NCBI GenBank assembly: GCA_038040245.1
Contig: JBBPIU010000020.1
Location: forward strand, 1-34,319
DNA length: 34,319 bases
Reading direction: 5' to 3'
Source: RBG-16-66-20 sp038040245
Lineage (GTDB): Bacteria; Pseudomonadota; Gammaproteobacteria; Burkholderiales; SG8-39
Shown: positions 1 through 8,420 of the stretch, one piece after another
Numbering within the stretch: the stretch's first letter is position 1
Layout: the number at the start of each line of letters is the position of its first letter
Program-made: the position numbers and the translations under genes
Notes under the pieces: model-generated
Seen by the model: the letters and a program-made list of their open reading frames with translations, nothing else
Databases searched by the model: none
What the model was told of the DNA's origin: nothing

Positions 1-1353
1 CGCGGCGACTACCTCGGCGGCACGGTGCAGGTGATCCCGCACATCACCGACGAGATCAAGCTCAACATCAAACGCGGGGCGGGCGACGCCGACGTGGCGA
101 TCGTCGAGATCGGCGGCACCGTCGGCGACATCGAGTCGCTGCCGTTCCTCGAGGCGATCCGGCAGATGGGCCTGGAGCTGGGCCGCACCAACGTGTGCTA
201 CATCCACCTCACGCTGGTGCCGTACATCGCTTCGGCGAGGGAGATCAAGACCAAGCCGACCCAGCACTCGGTCAAGGAGCTGCGTGAGATCGGCATCCAG
301 GCCGACGTGGTGCTGTGCCGCGCCGACCGGCCGTTGCCCGACGACGAGCGGCGCAAGATCGCCCTCTTCTGCAACGTCCAGAAGGAGGCGGTGATTTCGG
401 CCTGGGACGTGGATTCGATCTACAAGATCCCGATGATGCTGCATGAGCAGATGCTCGACGAAATCGTCTGCCACAAGCTCTCGATCCTGGCCAAGGCCGC
501 CGACCTGAGCGCCTGGAAGGATCTGGTCCACGCGCTGGCGAATCCCGAGCACGAGGTGGATATCGCCTTCGTCGGCAAGTACGTGGACCTGCAGGATTCC
601 TACAAGTCGCTCAACGAAGCGCTGGCGCACGCGGGGATACACACCCGCAGCGGGGTCAGGATCCACTACGTTGACTCGGAGGAGATCGAGCGCAGCGGCG
701 TCGGCCTACTGGAGAAAATGGACGCCATTCTCGTGCCGGGCGGCTTCGGCAAGCGCGGTACCGAGGGCAAGATCCGCGCGATCCGTTTCGCCCGCGAGAA
801 CGGCATTCCTTACCTCGGCATCTGCCTGGGGATGCAACTGGCGACCATCGAGTTCGCGCGCAATGTCTGCGGGCTGGCCGACGCCAACAGCACTGAATTC
901 GACCCGGAAACGCCGCACCCCGTGGTGGCCCTCGTCACGGAATGGCTGGACCGCACCGGGCGCATCGAGCGCCGCAACGAAGCTTCAGACCTCGGCGGCA
1001 CCATGCGCCTTGGCGCGCAGCAATGCCCGGTTGAGAAGGGAACTCTTGCTTTTACAGTTTATGGTCCGCAAGTAAATGAAAGGCATCGTCATCGTTACGA
1101 AGTGAACAATGCCTACGTGCCGCAGCTGGAGGCCGGGGGCTACAAGGTGTCGGCGCGCACGCCGAGCGAAAACCTGCCTGAAATGATGGAGTTGTCGGCT
1201 CACCCGTTCTTCTTCGGCGTCCAGTTCCACCCGGAGTTCACCTCTACGCCGCGCACCGGGCATCCGTTGTTCAAGGCCTTCGTCAACGCAGCGATCAAGT
1301 ACCGGGCGAACGCGAAGCGGCCCGGCGGCACGCTGTCAGTGGTCGCGGCATGA
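1..1353 (+). CDS. pyrG: CTP synthase (5' end outside window)
   Basis: CTP synthase makes CTP from UTP, ATP and glutamine, the last step of de novo pyrimidine nucleotide synthesis, in the cytoplasm. The frame is open from base 1, so the gene begins upstream; 450 residues are visible of a family that is usually about 545 long. The amidoligase part is present from the GDYLGGTVQVIPHITDEIK block. The C-terminal class I glutamine amidotransferase domain shows GGFGKRG, the nucleophile Cys in LGICLGMQ (codon at 823-825) and the His/Glu of FHPEF. It heads an operon with kdsA, eno and ftsB, a common proteobacterial order. An AT-rich codon stretch at about 1033-1110 stands out from the GC-rich remainder. 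Confidence 0.98.
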   Translation, partial: RGDYLGGTVQVIPHITDEIKLNIKRGAGDADVAIVEIGGTVGDIESLPFLEAIRQMGLELGRTNVCYIHLTLVPYIASAREIKTKPTQHSVKELREIGIQADVVLCRADRPLPDDERRKIALFCNVQKEAVISAWDVDSIYKIPMMLHEQMLDEIVCHKLSILAKAADLSAWKDLVHALANPEHEVDIAFVGKYVDLQDSYKSLNEALAHAGIHTRSGVRIHYVDSEEIERSGVGLLEKMDAILVPGGFGKRGTEGKIRAIRFARENGIPYLGICLGMQLATIEFARNVCGLADANSTEFDPETPHPVVALVTEWLDRTGRIERRNEASDLGGTMRLGAQQCPVEKGTLAFTVYGPQVNERHRHRYEVNNAYVPQLEAGGYKVSARTPSENLPEMMELSAHPFFFGVQFHPEFTSTPRTGHPLFKAFVNAAIKYRANAKRPGGTLSVVAA

Positions 1354-1375
1354 GCCGCGTGGTCGTGGTCGCAGC

Positions 1376-2227
1376 GTGAAGCTCTGTGGGTTTGACGTTG
1401 GCTTAGACAAACCTCTCTTCCTGATAGCGGGGCCGTGCGTGGTGGAATCGCTCGAGCTGCAGGTCGAGACCGCGGGGCGCCTGAAGGAGATCACCTCCCG
1501 GCTCGGCGTGCCGTTCATCTTCAAGTCTTCCTACGACAAGGCCAACCGGACATCGGGCGCATCGTTCCGCGGCTTGGGGCTGGACAAGGGATTGCAGATC
1601 CTTGCCGAGATCAAGCGGCAGCTCGGCGTTGCGCTGCTCACGGACGTTCATGACAAGGACGAGGTCGGGCCGGTGGCAGCGGTCGTGGACGTGCTGCAGA
1701 CACCGGCGTTCCTGTGCCGCCAGACCGACTTCATCCGTGCCGCGGCCTCCGCCGGCAAGCCGGTCAATATCAAGAAGGGCCAGTTCCTCTCGCCGCAGGA
1801 AATGAAGAACGTGGTCGACAAAGCAAAAGAATCCTCTAAACAAGAAAATATTCTTGTTTGCGAGCGGGGATTTTCGTTCGGCTATGGCAACCTGGTTTCC
1901 GACATGCGATCGCTCGTAATCATGCGCGACACCGGTTGCCCAGTGGTGTTCGACGCCACGCATTCGGTGCAACTGCCGGGCGGGCAGGGGACGAGCTCGG
2001 GCGGCCAGCGCGAGTTCGTCCCGGTGCTCGCGCGCGCCGCGGTGGCCAGCGGCATCTCGGGCCTGTTCATGGAGACGCACCCGAATCCGGCCAAGGCTCT
2101 GTCGGATGGGCCCAATGCCTGGCCGCTCAAGCACATGGAAGGGCTGCTGCAAACGCTGGTTGAACTCGACCGTTCGGTGAAGAAGAGCGGTTTCGCGGAA
2201 AATCTGGTGAAAAAGGAAAAACCATGA
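1376..2227 (+). CDS. kdsA: 3-deoxy-8-phosphooctulonate (KDO-8-P) synthase, metal-dependent type
   Basis: KDO-8-P synthase condenses phosphoenolpyruvate with arabinose-5-phosphate to make the precursor of KDO for the lipopolysaccharide inner core. The 283-residue product has family blocks FKSSYDKANRTS, SFGYGNLVSDMRSL and FDATHSVQLPGG. The N-terminal block reads IAGPC (Cys21). This Cys marks the metal-dependent class typified by Aquifex, whereas E. coli-type enzymes have Asn here, so I infer metal dependence. The start is GTG at 1376, the only reasonable in-frame start, and it lacks a clear Shine-Dalgarno. It may be reached by coupling from pyrG. The stop overlaps the eno start (ATGA). There is an AT-rich codon island at about 1818-1880. 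Confidence 0.96.
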   Translation: MKLCGFDVGLDKPLFLIAGPCVVESLELQVETAGRLKEITSRLGVPFIFKSSYDKANRTSGASFRGLGLDKGLQILAEIKRQLGVALLTDVHDKDEVGPVAAVVDVLQTPAFLCRQTDFIRAAASAGKPVNIKKGQFLSPQEMKNVVDKAKESSKQENILVCERGFSFGYGNLVSDMRSLVIMRDTGCPVVFDATHSVQLPGGQGTSSGGQREFVPVLARAAVASGISGLFMETHPNPAKALSDGPNAWPLKHMEGLLQTLVELDRSVKKSGFAENLVKKEKP

Positions 2228-3507
2228 GCTCCATCGTCGATATTGTTGCGAGGGAAATCCTCGACTCTCGCGGCAATCCGACCGTCGAAGCGGATGTGTT
2301 GCTCGAATCCGGCGCCATGGGGCGCGCCGCCGTGCCCTCGGGCGCCTCGACCGGCAGCCGCGAGGCGATCGAATTGCGCGACGGCGACCCCAAGCGCTAT
2401 GGCGGCAAGGGCGTGCTGAAGGCGGTGGAGTCGGTCAATACCGAAATATCGGAGGCCATCGTCGGCCTGGACGCATCGGAGCAGTCGTTCATCGACAAGA
2501 CGCTGATCGAACTGGACGGCACCGAGAACAAAGCGCGCCTGGGCGCCAATGCGACGCTGGCGGTCTCCATGGCGGCGGCCAAGGCCGCGGCCGAGGAATC
2601 CGGCCTGCCGCTGTACCGCTATTTCGGCGGCGCGGGCCCCATGCAGATGCCGGTGCCCCTGATGAACGTGATCAACGGCGGGGCGCACGCCAACAACAAC
2701 CTCGAGATGCAGGAATTCATGATCGTGCCCGTCGGTATGGGTTCGTTCCGGGAAGCTCTGCGCTGTGGTGCAGAGGTTTTTCATTCTTTGAGAAAAATAA
2801 TAGATTCCAAGGCGATGTCCACGACGGTGGGGGACGAAGGCGGCTTTGCGCCGAACCTGCCGACGCACGCCGCGGCGATCGAGCTGATTCTCGAGGCAGT
2901 GGACAAGGCGGGGTATGCCGCCGGGCAGGATGTGCTGATCGCGCTGGACTGCGCTGCCACGGAGTTCTATCGGGATGGCCGTTATATTTTTAAATCTGAA
3001 GGAAAAACCTATACCTCGAATGAACTTTGCGACTATCTCGCCAGCCTCGCCGACAAGTATCCGATCGTGTCGATCGAGGACGGCATGGCGGAGGCCGACT
3101 GGGAGGGCTGGAAACTGCTCACCGCGCGCCTCGGGCGCAAGGTGCAGCTGGTGGGCGATGACGTCTTCGTCACCAGCACCAAGCTGCTGCGCGAGGGCGT
3201 GCGGATGGGCGCCGCGAACGCGATCCTGATCAAGGTGAACCAGATCGGCACGCTGTCGGAGACCTTCGCCGCCATCGAGCTTGCAAAGCGCTCGGGCTAC
3301 GGAACCGTGATATCGCACCGCTCGGGCGAGACCGAGGACACGACCATCGCCGACATCGCGGTCGGCGCCAATGCACTGCAGATCAAGACCGGATCGCTGT
3401 CGCGCTCGGACCGCACCTCGAAATACAATCAGCTGCTGCGCATCGAGGAAGACCTGGGCGAATCGGTCAGCTACCCCGGGCGAGAGGCGTTCCTCCAGCT
3501 CAGATGA
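2224..3507 (+). CDS. eno: enolase (phosphopyruvate hydratase)
   Basis: Enolase interconverts 2-phosphoglycerate and phosphoenolpyruvate in glycolysis and is part of the RNA degradosome in many proteobacteria. The product is full length at 427 residues. Family blocks are SGASTGSREAIELRDGD near the N-terminus, the VGDEGGFAPN block, the catalytic-loop lysine region KVNQIGTLSE, and SHRSGETEDTTIADIAV. The start overlaps the kdsA stop (ATGA) and the stop overlaps the ftsB start, so translation is probably coupled along the operon. Placed after kdsA it supplies PEP, the KdsA co-substrate. Two AT-rich codon patches, about 2773-2810 (with consecutive ATA codons and AGA) and 2980-3030, are atypical of the rest of the gene. 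Confidence 0.98.
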   Translation: MSSIVDIVAREILDSRGNPTVEADVLLESGAMGRAAVPSGASTGSREAIELRDGDPKRYGGKGVLKAVESVNTEISEAIVGLDASEQSFIDKTLIELDGTENKARLGANATLAVSMAAAKAAAEESGLPLYRYFGGAGPMQMPVPLMNVINGGAHANNNLEMQEFMIVPVGMGSFREALRCGAEVFHSLRKIIDSKAMSTTVGDEGGFAPNLPTHAAAIELILEAVDKAGYAAGQDVLIALDCAATEFYRDGRYIFKSEGKTYTSNELCDYLASLADKYPIVSIEDGMAEADWEGWKLLTARLGRKVQLVGDDVFVTSTKLLREGVRMGAANAILIKVNQIGTLSETFAAIELAKRSGYGTVISHRSGETEDTTIADIAVGANALQIKTGSLSRSDRTSKYNQLLRIEEDLGESVSYPGREAFLQLR

Positions 3508-3776
3508 AGATACTCGCGGGCCTCCTCGGCGCGCTGATCCTCGCCATCCAGTATCCGCTCTGGCTGGGCAAGGGCGGCTGGCTGCGCGCCTGGGACGTGG
3601 ACCGGCAGGTGGACGCGCAGCGCTTCAAGAACGCGCGCCTGGAAACGAGGAACGGCGCACTCGCCGCCGAGGTCAAGGACCTCAAGCAGGGCTTCGACGC
3701 CATCGAAGAGCGGGCCCGCTACGAGCTCGGGATGGTCAAGAACGACGAAGTGTTCTTCCAGATCCCGAGCAAGTAG
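3504..3776 (+). CDS. ftsB: cell division protein FtsB
   Basis: FtsB is a small bitopic inner-membrane protein of the divisome that bridges FtsL and FtsQ. The 90-residue product fits: an N-terminal hydrophobic segment of about 20 residues (MKILAGLLGALILAIQYPLW), then a periplasmic coiled coil from about residue 30 to 70, ending with the ERARYELGMVKNDEVFFQI block that is typical of the family. Its ATG overlaps the eno stop. Position after eno is the classical location in beta- and gammaproteobacteria. It converges with the solute-binding protein gene only 9 bases downstream, with no obvious terminator between them. Confidence 0.95.
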   Translation: MKILAGLLGALILAIQYPLWLGKGGWLRAWDVDRQVDAQRFKNARLETRNGALAAEVKDLKQGFDAIEERARYELGMVKNDEVFFQIPSK

Positions 3777-3785
3777 CTGCCGTCT

Positions 3786-5363
3786 TCAGTCCACCCTCGC
3801 GTAGCGCGCTTCGTGCCGGTCGACGGCGTTGTGCACCGTCGTGACGTTCTTCTTCATCGCCCACGGCCGGAGCTGGTGGTGCAGCGGTACGTAGTAGAAC
3901 TGGTCCCGCGTGATGATCAGCGCTTCCCGCAGCATCGCATCGCGCTTCTTGGCATCCATCTCGGTGTTGATCCCGGCGATGATCGCATCGAGCTTGGCGT
4001 CGCTGATGCGGCCGAGGTTGAAACTGCCGGCCGCCCCCGTGGTCTTGGTATGCACCAATGAAAACAGCGTGTAGTTGGCGTCGAAATTCACCACGCCCCA
4101 GCCCAGCATGTAGGCGCTCATGTCGAAGTTCTGGATCTTGGCGATGAAGGTTGCCATCGGCGCCGCGAGCAGCTTCACCTTGACGCCGGCCTTGGCCCAC
4201 ATGCCGACCAGGCCCTGGCAGATTTCCTCGTCGTTGACATAGCGGTTGTTCGGGCAATCGAGCGTGAACTCGAAGCCGTTCGGATAACCCGCTTCGGCGA
4301 GCAGCTTGCGCGCGCCTTCGACGTTGAGCGGCGTCACCTTGTCGATGTCGGGGTTGTGGCCGTGCACGCCGGGCGCGACCATGATGCCCGCCGGCAGAGA
4401 CAGGCCGCGCATGGTGACGCGGCGAATCGCCTCGCGATCCACCGCCATGTTGAGCGCCTGGCGCACCCGGATGTCCTTGAACGGGTTCTTGCCCTTGACG
4501 TCCGAGTACTTCAGCTCGTTGCTGGTCTGGTCCATGCCGATGAAGATGGTGCGGACCTCGTGGCCGTCGAGCACCTTGAGTTTGGGATCATTGCGCAGGC
4601 GCGCCACGTCCTGCGTCGGCAGGTCGGTGACCATGTCCACGTCTCCGGACAGCAGGGCGGCGACGCGGGTCGGGTCCGACTTGATCGGCGTATAGACGAT
4701 CTCCGTGACATTGCCTTCACGCTTGTCCCACCATGCCGGATTGGCCTGCATCACGATGCGCTTGTCGGGTTCCCAGGACTTGAGGATGTAGGGTCCGGTG
4801 CCGTTGGTGTTGCGCGAAGCATAGGTGTCTTCTTTCGCCTTGTAGTCCTGCGTATTCTCGGACTTGTTCTTCACCGACCAGGCACGGCTCATGATGCGGA
4901 AATCCGCGATATTGCGCAGCAGGACCGGATTCGGGCCGGAAAGAATCAGGTCGACCGTGAAGTCATCGACCTTTTTGATTTCCTTCACGCCGGCAACGTA
5001 GATCTGCATCGTGCCCTGCGGCTGCATCACCCGCGTGTAGGAAAACACCACGTCGTCCGCGGTAAACGGGCTGCCGTCCTGGAACTTGACGTTCTTACGC
5101 AGCGTGAAGCGCAGCTGGGTCGGCGTCACGTATTGCCAACTTGTCGCGAGGCAGGGCTCCATCGAGTACGTCTTGGTATAGCGCGTAAGGCCCTCATAGG
5201 TGTGCTGCAGGATCGCGCTGGTGGTGGCGTGGTTCTGCGAGTGCGGGTCGAGCGTCAAGAGGTCGTTCTGCGCCGCCCACTTGAGCGTGACGGCATGGGC
5301 CGGGACGGCGCACAGGGCTGCGGCGGCGGCGAGCGCGGCCGCCAGATATCGTTTGAGTTGCAT
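3786..5363 (-). CDS. ABC transporter solute-binding protein, family 5 (peptide/nickel/opine type)
   Basis: This is a periplasmic substrate-binding protein of the DppA/OppA family (SBP_bac_5), 525 residues, the usual length. It has a clear signal peptide of about 24 residues ending AVPAHA, followed by TLKWAAQNDLLTLDPHSQN, the typical first strand of the family, and the YTRVMQPQG and GTGPYILKSWEPDKRIVM blocks. The start ATG at 5363 has a strong AAGGAGG Shine-Dalgarno on the minus strand. No permease or ATPase genes accompany it, so it is an orphan that must borrow a transporter encoded elsewhere or serve as a sensor. It is divergent from the PhyH gene, with 52 bases between. The substrate cannot be read from the sequence. 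Confidence 0.92.
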   Translation of the reverse strand: MQLKRYLAAALAAAAALCAVPAHAVTLKWAAQNDLLTLDPHSQNHATTSAILQHTYEGLTRYTKTYSMEPCLATSWQYVTPTQLRFTLRKNVKFQDGSPFTADDVVFSYTRVMQPQGTMQIYVAGVKEIKKVDDFTVDLILSGPNPVLLRNIADFRIMSRAWSVKNKSENTQDYKAKEDTYASRNTNGTGPYILKSWEPDKRIVMQANPAWWDKREGNVTEIVYTPIKSDPTRVAALLSGDVDMVTDLPTQDVARLRNDPKLKVLDGHEVRTIFIGMDQTSNELKYSDVKGKNPFKDIRVRQALNMAVDREAIRRVTMRGLSLPAGIMVAPGVHGHNPDIDKVTPLNVEGARKLLAEAGYPNGFEFTLDCPNNRYVNDEEICQGLVGMWAKAGVKVKLLAAPMATFIAKIQNFDMSAYMLGWGVVNFDANYTLFSLVHTKTTGAAGSFNLGRISDAKLDAIIAGINTEMDAKKRDAMLREALIITRDQFYYVPLHHQLRPWAMKKNVTTVHNAVDRHEARYARVD

Positions 5364-5415
5364 GGGTCTCCTCCTTGGAAGAATCTATAATACACGCCCC
5401 CCCGGGAGACTGCCC
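5364..5415. promoter_or_regulatory. short divergent control region
   Basis: Fifty-two bases separate the start codons of the solute-binding protein (minus) and PhyH (plus). A perfect TATAAT lies at 5386-5391 on the plus strand, about 10 bases before a GGGAG Shine-Dalgarno; a convincing -35 is absent. The same bases read TATTAT on the minus strand, so one element could serve both directions. The AAGGAGG of the minus gene is at about 5371-5377. Promoter activity is inferred only. Confidence 0.4.
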
Positions 5416-6261
5416 ATGAAGCTGAGCCAAGCCCAGATCGACGCCTTCGATCGCGAGGGCTACCTGTTTTTCCCCAGCCTTTTCCGGCCGGCAGAGATCA
5501 AGGTCCTGCTGGACGAGGTGCCGGCGCTTTACGCGCAGCGCCGCCCCGAAAACGTGCGCGAGAAGACCGGCGACGTGGTGCGCACCAACTTCGCCGCCCA
5601 CCTCTACAGCGCGCCGTTTGCCCGGCTGGCGCGGCACCCGCGCATGGTCGAGCCGGTGAAGCAGGTGTTGGGCGAAGAGCTCTACATGCACCAGTTCAAG
5701 ATCAACGGCAAGCAGGCCTTCGATGGCGACGTCTGGCAGTGGCACCAGGACTACGGCACCTGGAAGAACGACGACCAGATGCCCGCGGCGCGGGCCATGA
5801 ACGTGGCGATCTTCCTCGATGAGGTGAACGAGTTCAACGGGCCGCTGATGTTCATCCCCGGCAGCCACAAGCTGGGAGTGTTGGACGCGGCGCATGACAC
5901 GAGCACGACCAGCTACCCGCTTTGGACTATTAATAATGAAGTCATAAAAAAATTAGTAGAGCGCGGCGGCATTGTCGCCCCCAAGGGCCCGCCGGGGTCG
6001 ATGATCCTGTTCCACGGCTGCCTGGTGCACGCCTCGAGCTCGAACCTGTCGCCCTGGAACCGGGTGAGCGTGTACCTGTCGCTGTGCGCCGTGTCGAACC
6101 ACATCCGCCGCTTCAAACGGCCGGGCTACATCGCGCACCGCGACTTCACGCCGCTGCAATGCCTGCCGGACGATTGCCTGATCAAACCTTACGACGTGCC
6201 TCTACCCTGGAAGGACGGCACGCCCGCGGATGAACTTAAAGGGATTTTGAAAGCAGCATGA
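5416..6261 (+). CDS. phytanoyl-CoA dioxygenase (PhyH) family Fe(II)/2-oxoglutarate oxygenase
   Basis: This is a cytoplasmic non-haem iron oxygenase of the PhyH/EctD superfamily, 281 residues. The iron-binding HxD is in WQWHQDYGTW, followed by NGPLMFIPGSH, the block shared with ectoine-hydroxylase-like members. The distal His is probably in FHGCLVHASS, and the 2-oxoglutarate Arg in NRVSVYLS. I chose ATG 5416 (MKLSQAQIDAF) because a GGGAG sits 8 bases upstream; the frame is open further upstream but there it overlaps the divergent gene. The stop overlaps the next start (ATGA), so it is coupled to the COG4091-like dehydrogenase and they probably act in one pathway. The substrate is unknown. There is an AT-rich codon patch at about 5926-5962. 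Confidence 0.9.
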   Translation: MKLSQAQIDAFDREGYLFFPSLFRPAEIKVLLDEVPALYAQRRPENVREKTGDVVRTNFAAHLYSAPFARLARHPRMVEPVKQVLGEELYMHQFKINGKQAFDGDVWQWHQDYGTWKNDDQMPAARAMNVAIFLDEVNEFNGPLMFIPGSHKLGVLDAAHDTSTTSYPLWTINNEVIKKLVERGGIVAPKGPPGSMILFHGCLVHASSSNLSPWNRVSVYLSLCAVSNHIRRFKRPGYIAHRDFTPLQCLPDDCLIKPYDVPLPWKDGTPADELKGILKAA

Positions 6262-7643
6262 ATTTATACTCAAAGCTGAAACAAAGAGAAGAACAACAAC
6301 GTCCGCTTCGCGTGGGATTGATCGGCGCCGGCAAGTTCGCCGCCATGTACCTCGCGCAGGTGCCGCGCACGCCGGGCGTGCATCTGGTGGCGATCGCGGA
6401 TCTGTCGCCGGACAACGCGAAGAAGAACCTGGCAAGGGTCGGTTGGGACGCTGCCAGGATCGAAGCCGCTTCCATTGAAGAAGCCCTGAAAAAGAAATGC
6501 ACAAACATTTCTGATGACTGGCAGGCGCTGGTCTCCCATCCTTCGATCGACATCGTCATCGAGGCGACCGGCAACCCGGTGGCCGCGGTCGAGCACATCC
6601 TGGATGCGTTCCGCCACGGCAAGCATGTCGTCAACGTGACGGTCGAGGCCGACGCATTCTGCGGCCCGATGCTGGCGCAAAAGGCGAAGCAGGCGGGCGT
6701 GGTCTACAGCCTCGCCTACGGCGACCAGCCGGCGCTCATCTGCGAGCTGGTGGACTGGGCGCGCGCCGCCGGTTTCCCCGTGGTCGCGGCGGGCCGCGGC
6801 CACAAATGGCTGCCGCATTACGCGCAATCGACGCCCGAGACGGTGTGGGGCTACTACGGCCTCACCCCCGAGCAGGCCGCGGTCGGTGGCCTCAACCCGA
6901 AAATGTTCAATTCGTTCCTCGACGGCTCCAAGCCGGCGATCGAAACCAGCGCGGTGTGCAATGCCACCGGCCTGACGCCGGCCCCCACGGGTCTTTCCTT
7001 TCCTGCTTGTTCCATTGATGACCTGCCAAGCTTGATGCGACCCAGGGAGGAAGGCGGACAGCTGCATCACAAGGGCCAGGTCGAGGTCGTGTCATCGCTG
7101 GAGCGCGACGGTACCGTCATTCCCTACGACATCCGCTTCGGCGTCTGGGTGGTGTTCGAGGGTGAAACCGAGTACATCCGGCGCTGCTTCTCCGAGTACG
7201 GCGTGAAGACCGACCCCTCGGGACGCTACGCCTGCATGTACAAGCGCTGGCATCTGATCGGGCTGGAAGTCGGCATCTCGGTGGCCTCCGTCGGCCTGCG
7301 TGGCGAGCCGACCGGCTGCGCGACCGGGTGGCGCGCCGATGCAGTTGCAGTTGCAAAAAAAGATTTAAATAAAAGCGAAATTCTCGATGGAGAAGGCGGC
7401 TACACGGTGGTCGGCCGCCTCATGCCGGCAGAGGCTTCGCTGGCCCAGGGCTGCCTGCCGCTCGGTCTCGCCCACGGCTGGAAGCTGTTGCGCCCGGTGG
7501 CGGCCGGCCAGGCACTCAGGTGGAGCGACGTCGCTTTCGAGGCGAACGTGGCCGCGGTGAAACTGCGCCGCGAGATGGAGACTTCAATTTCTTCAGGTAG
7601 CGGTACATCTCCGTATGGTCGGCCCCGGCAGGCAGCCGGCTGA
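6258..7643 (+). CDS. COG4091-like NAD(P)-dependent oxidoreductase with C-terminal SAF domain
   Basis: The 461-residue product begins with a Rossmann nucleotide-binding motif (GLIGAGKFAAMYLAQ, residues about 20-34), continues with a homoserine-dehydrogenase-like region (IVIEATGNPVAAVEHI, then VNVTVEADAFCG), and ends with an SAF-type domain (VVGRLMPAEASLAQGCLPLG). This matches the family called predicted homoserine dehydrogenase with SAF domain, often mislabelled FlgA. The true substrate is unknown; membership in carbohydrate or small-acid catabolism is plausible. It is coupled to PhyH by ATGA. The last 20 or so residues (after REMET) look non-conserved and overlap the convergent dehydrogenase gene by 128 bases. 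AT-rich codon patches lie at the start and at about 7341-7394. Confidence 0.85.
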   Translation: MNLYSKLKQREEQQRPLRVGLIGAGKFAAMYLAQVPRTPGVHLVAIADLSPDNAKKNLARVGWDAARIEAASIEEALKKKCTNISDDWQALVSHPSIDIVIEATGNPVAAVEHILDAFRHGKHVVNVTVEADAFCGPMLAQKAKQAGVVYSLAYGDQPALICELVDWARAAGFPVVAAGRGHKWLPHYAQSTPETVWGYYGLTPEQAAVGGLNPKMFNSFLDGSKPAIETSAVCNATGLTPAPTGLSFPACSIDDLPSLMRPREEGGQLHHKGQVEVVSSLERDGTVIPYDIRFGVWVVFEGETEYIRRCFSEYGVKTDPSGRYACMYKRWHLIGLEVGISVASVGLRGEPTGCATGWRADAVAVAKKDLNKSEILDGEGGYTVVGRLMPAEASLAQGCLPLGLAHGWKLLRPVAAGQALRWSDVAFEANVAAVKLRREMETSISSGSGTSPYGRPRQAAG

Positions 7644-8418
7644 GCGCGTCACGCCAGATCTTCAGGGTGTTTTTCAAATAAGGGGTTTCAACCCCGAGCT
7701 CGCGCGCAATTTCCCGCGCAATACCCACGTCCTTGGTCATCAGCGCGAGCTGGAAACCGGAGGCAAATGCGCCGGTGAACACCTGCTGCGGGATCTTGCG
7801 CTCGGTGGTGCTGTTCCTGCCCGTGGAAGCATTGATCACGTCGATCAGCACCTCTGGATCGAGGCCGAATTTCTCGCCGACCAGCAGCGCCTCGAAACCC
7901 GCAATCGTTCCCGCGGCGCCGAGATAATTGTTCAGCGCCTTGGTCGCATGCCCCGAGCCCAGGCCACCGGTATGGAATATTTCCGTGCCCATTTTCGAGA
8001 GCACCGGGCGCACTTTTGAGAGCAGCTTCGCGTCGCCCCCGACCATCAGCGCGAGGCTGCCGTCGGCGGCTTTGGCCTTGGCGCCGGAGACCGGCGCATC
8101 CAGCATCCCGATTTTCTTCCGCTTCAGTTCGCGGCCCAGTTCGCGCGTCGTATCGGGGTCGGAAGAACTCATGTCGATCACGATCGAACCCGGCGCCAGG
8201 CCGGGCAGGGCGGCGAGCACCGCTTTGCGCACGGCCCTGCCGTCCGGAACCATGGTAATCAGCACCTGCGCTCCCCTGGCCGCCTCCTTGGCTGAGGGGC
8301 AATTTCCGCTTCCATTCAAATCAAACGATTGAATAATAAAACCAGCCTTTTCCAGGTTGGCCGCCATCAGCCGCCCCATCAGGCCGAGGCCGAGGAAAGC
8401 GACGGTACGGATCGCCAT
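7516..8418 (-). CDS. 3-hydroxyisobutyrate dehydrogenase-like NAD(P)-dependent oxidoreductase
   Basis: This is a beta-hydroxyacid dehydrogenase of 300 residues. It shows the nucleotide-binding FLGLGLMGRLMA (GLGLMG at residues 10-15), the substrate-binding block DAPVSGAKAKAADG, and the catalytic lysine region GHATKALNN followed by LMTKDVGIA. I chose ATG 8418 (MAIRTV) because it places the motif correctly; the frame is open upstream but there it lies inside the CMD gene. It is the last gene of the aldolase-CMD operon, starting 2 bases after the CMD stop. The core ends at about YRYLKKLK. The last 24 residues are Arg/Ser/Pro-rich and lie antisense to the end of the SAF-domain gene, so the real C-terminus is uncertain. 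AT-rich patch at 8291-8350. Confidence 0.9.
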   Translation of the reverse strand: MAIRTVAFLGLGLMGRLMAANLEKAGFIIQSFDLNGSGNCPSAKEAARGAQVLITMVPDGRAVRKAVLAALPGLAPGSIVIDMSSSDPDTTRELGRELKRKKIGMLDAPVSGAKAKAADGSLALMVGGDAKLLSKVRPVLSKMGTEIFHTGGLGSGHATKALNNYLGAAGTIAGFEALLVGEKFGLDPEVLIDVINASTGRNSTTERKIPQQVFTGAFASGFQLALMTKDVGIAREIARELGVETPYLKNTLKIWRDALSRLPAGADHTEMYRYLKKLKSPSRGAVSPRPRSPRKRRRST

Positions 8419-8420
8419 GC

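Noticed and set aside
1882..3318. Long minus-strand open frame opposite kdsA and eno
   Set aside because: Antisense shadow of two strongly conserved genes; no recognisable domain.
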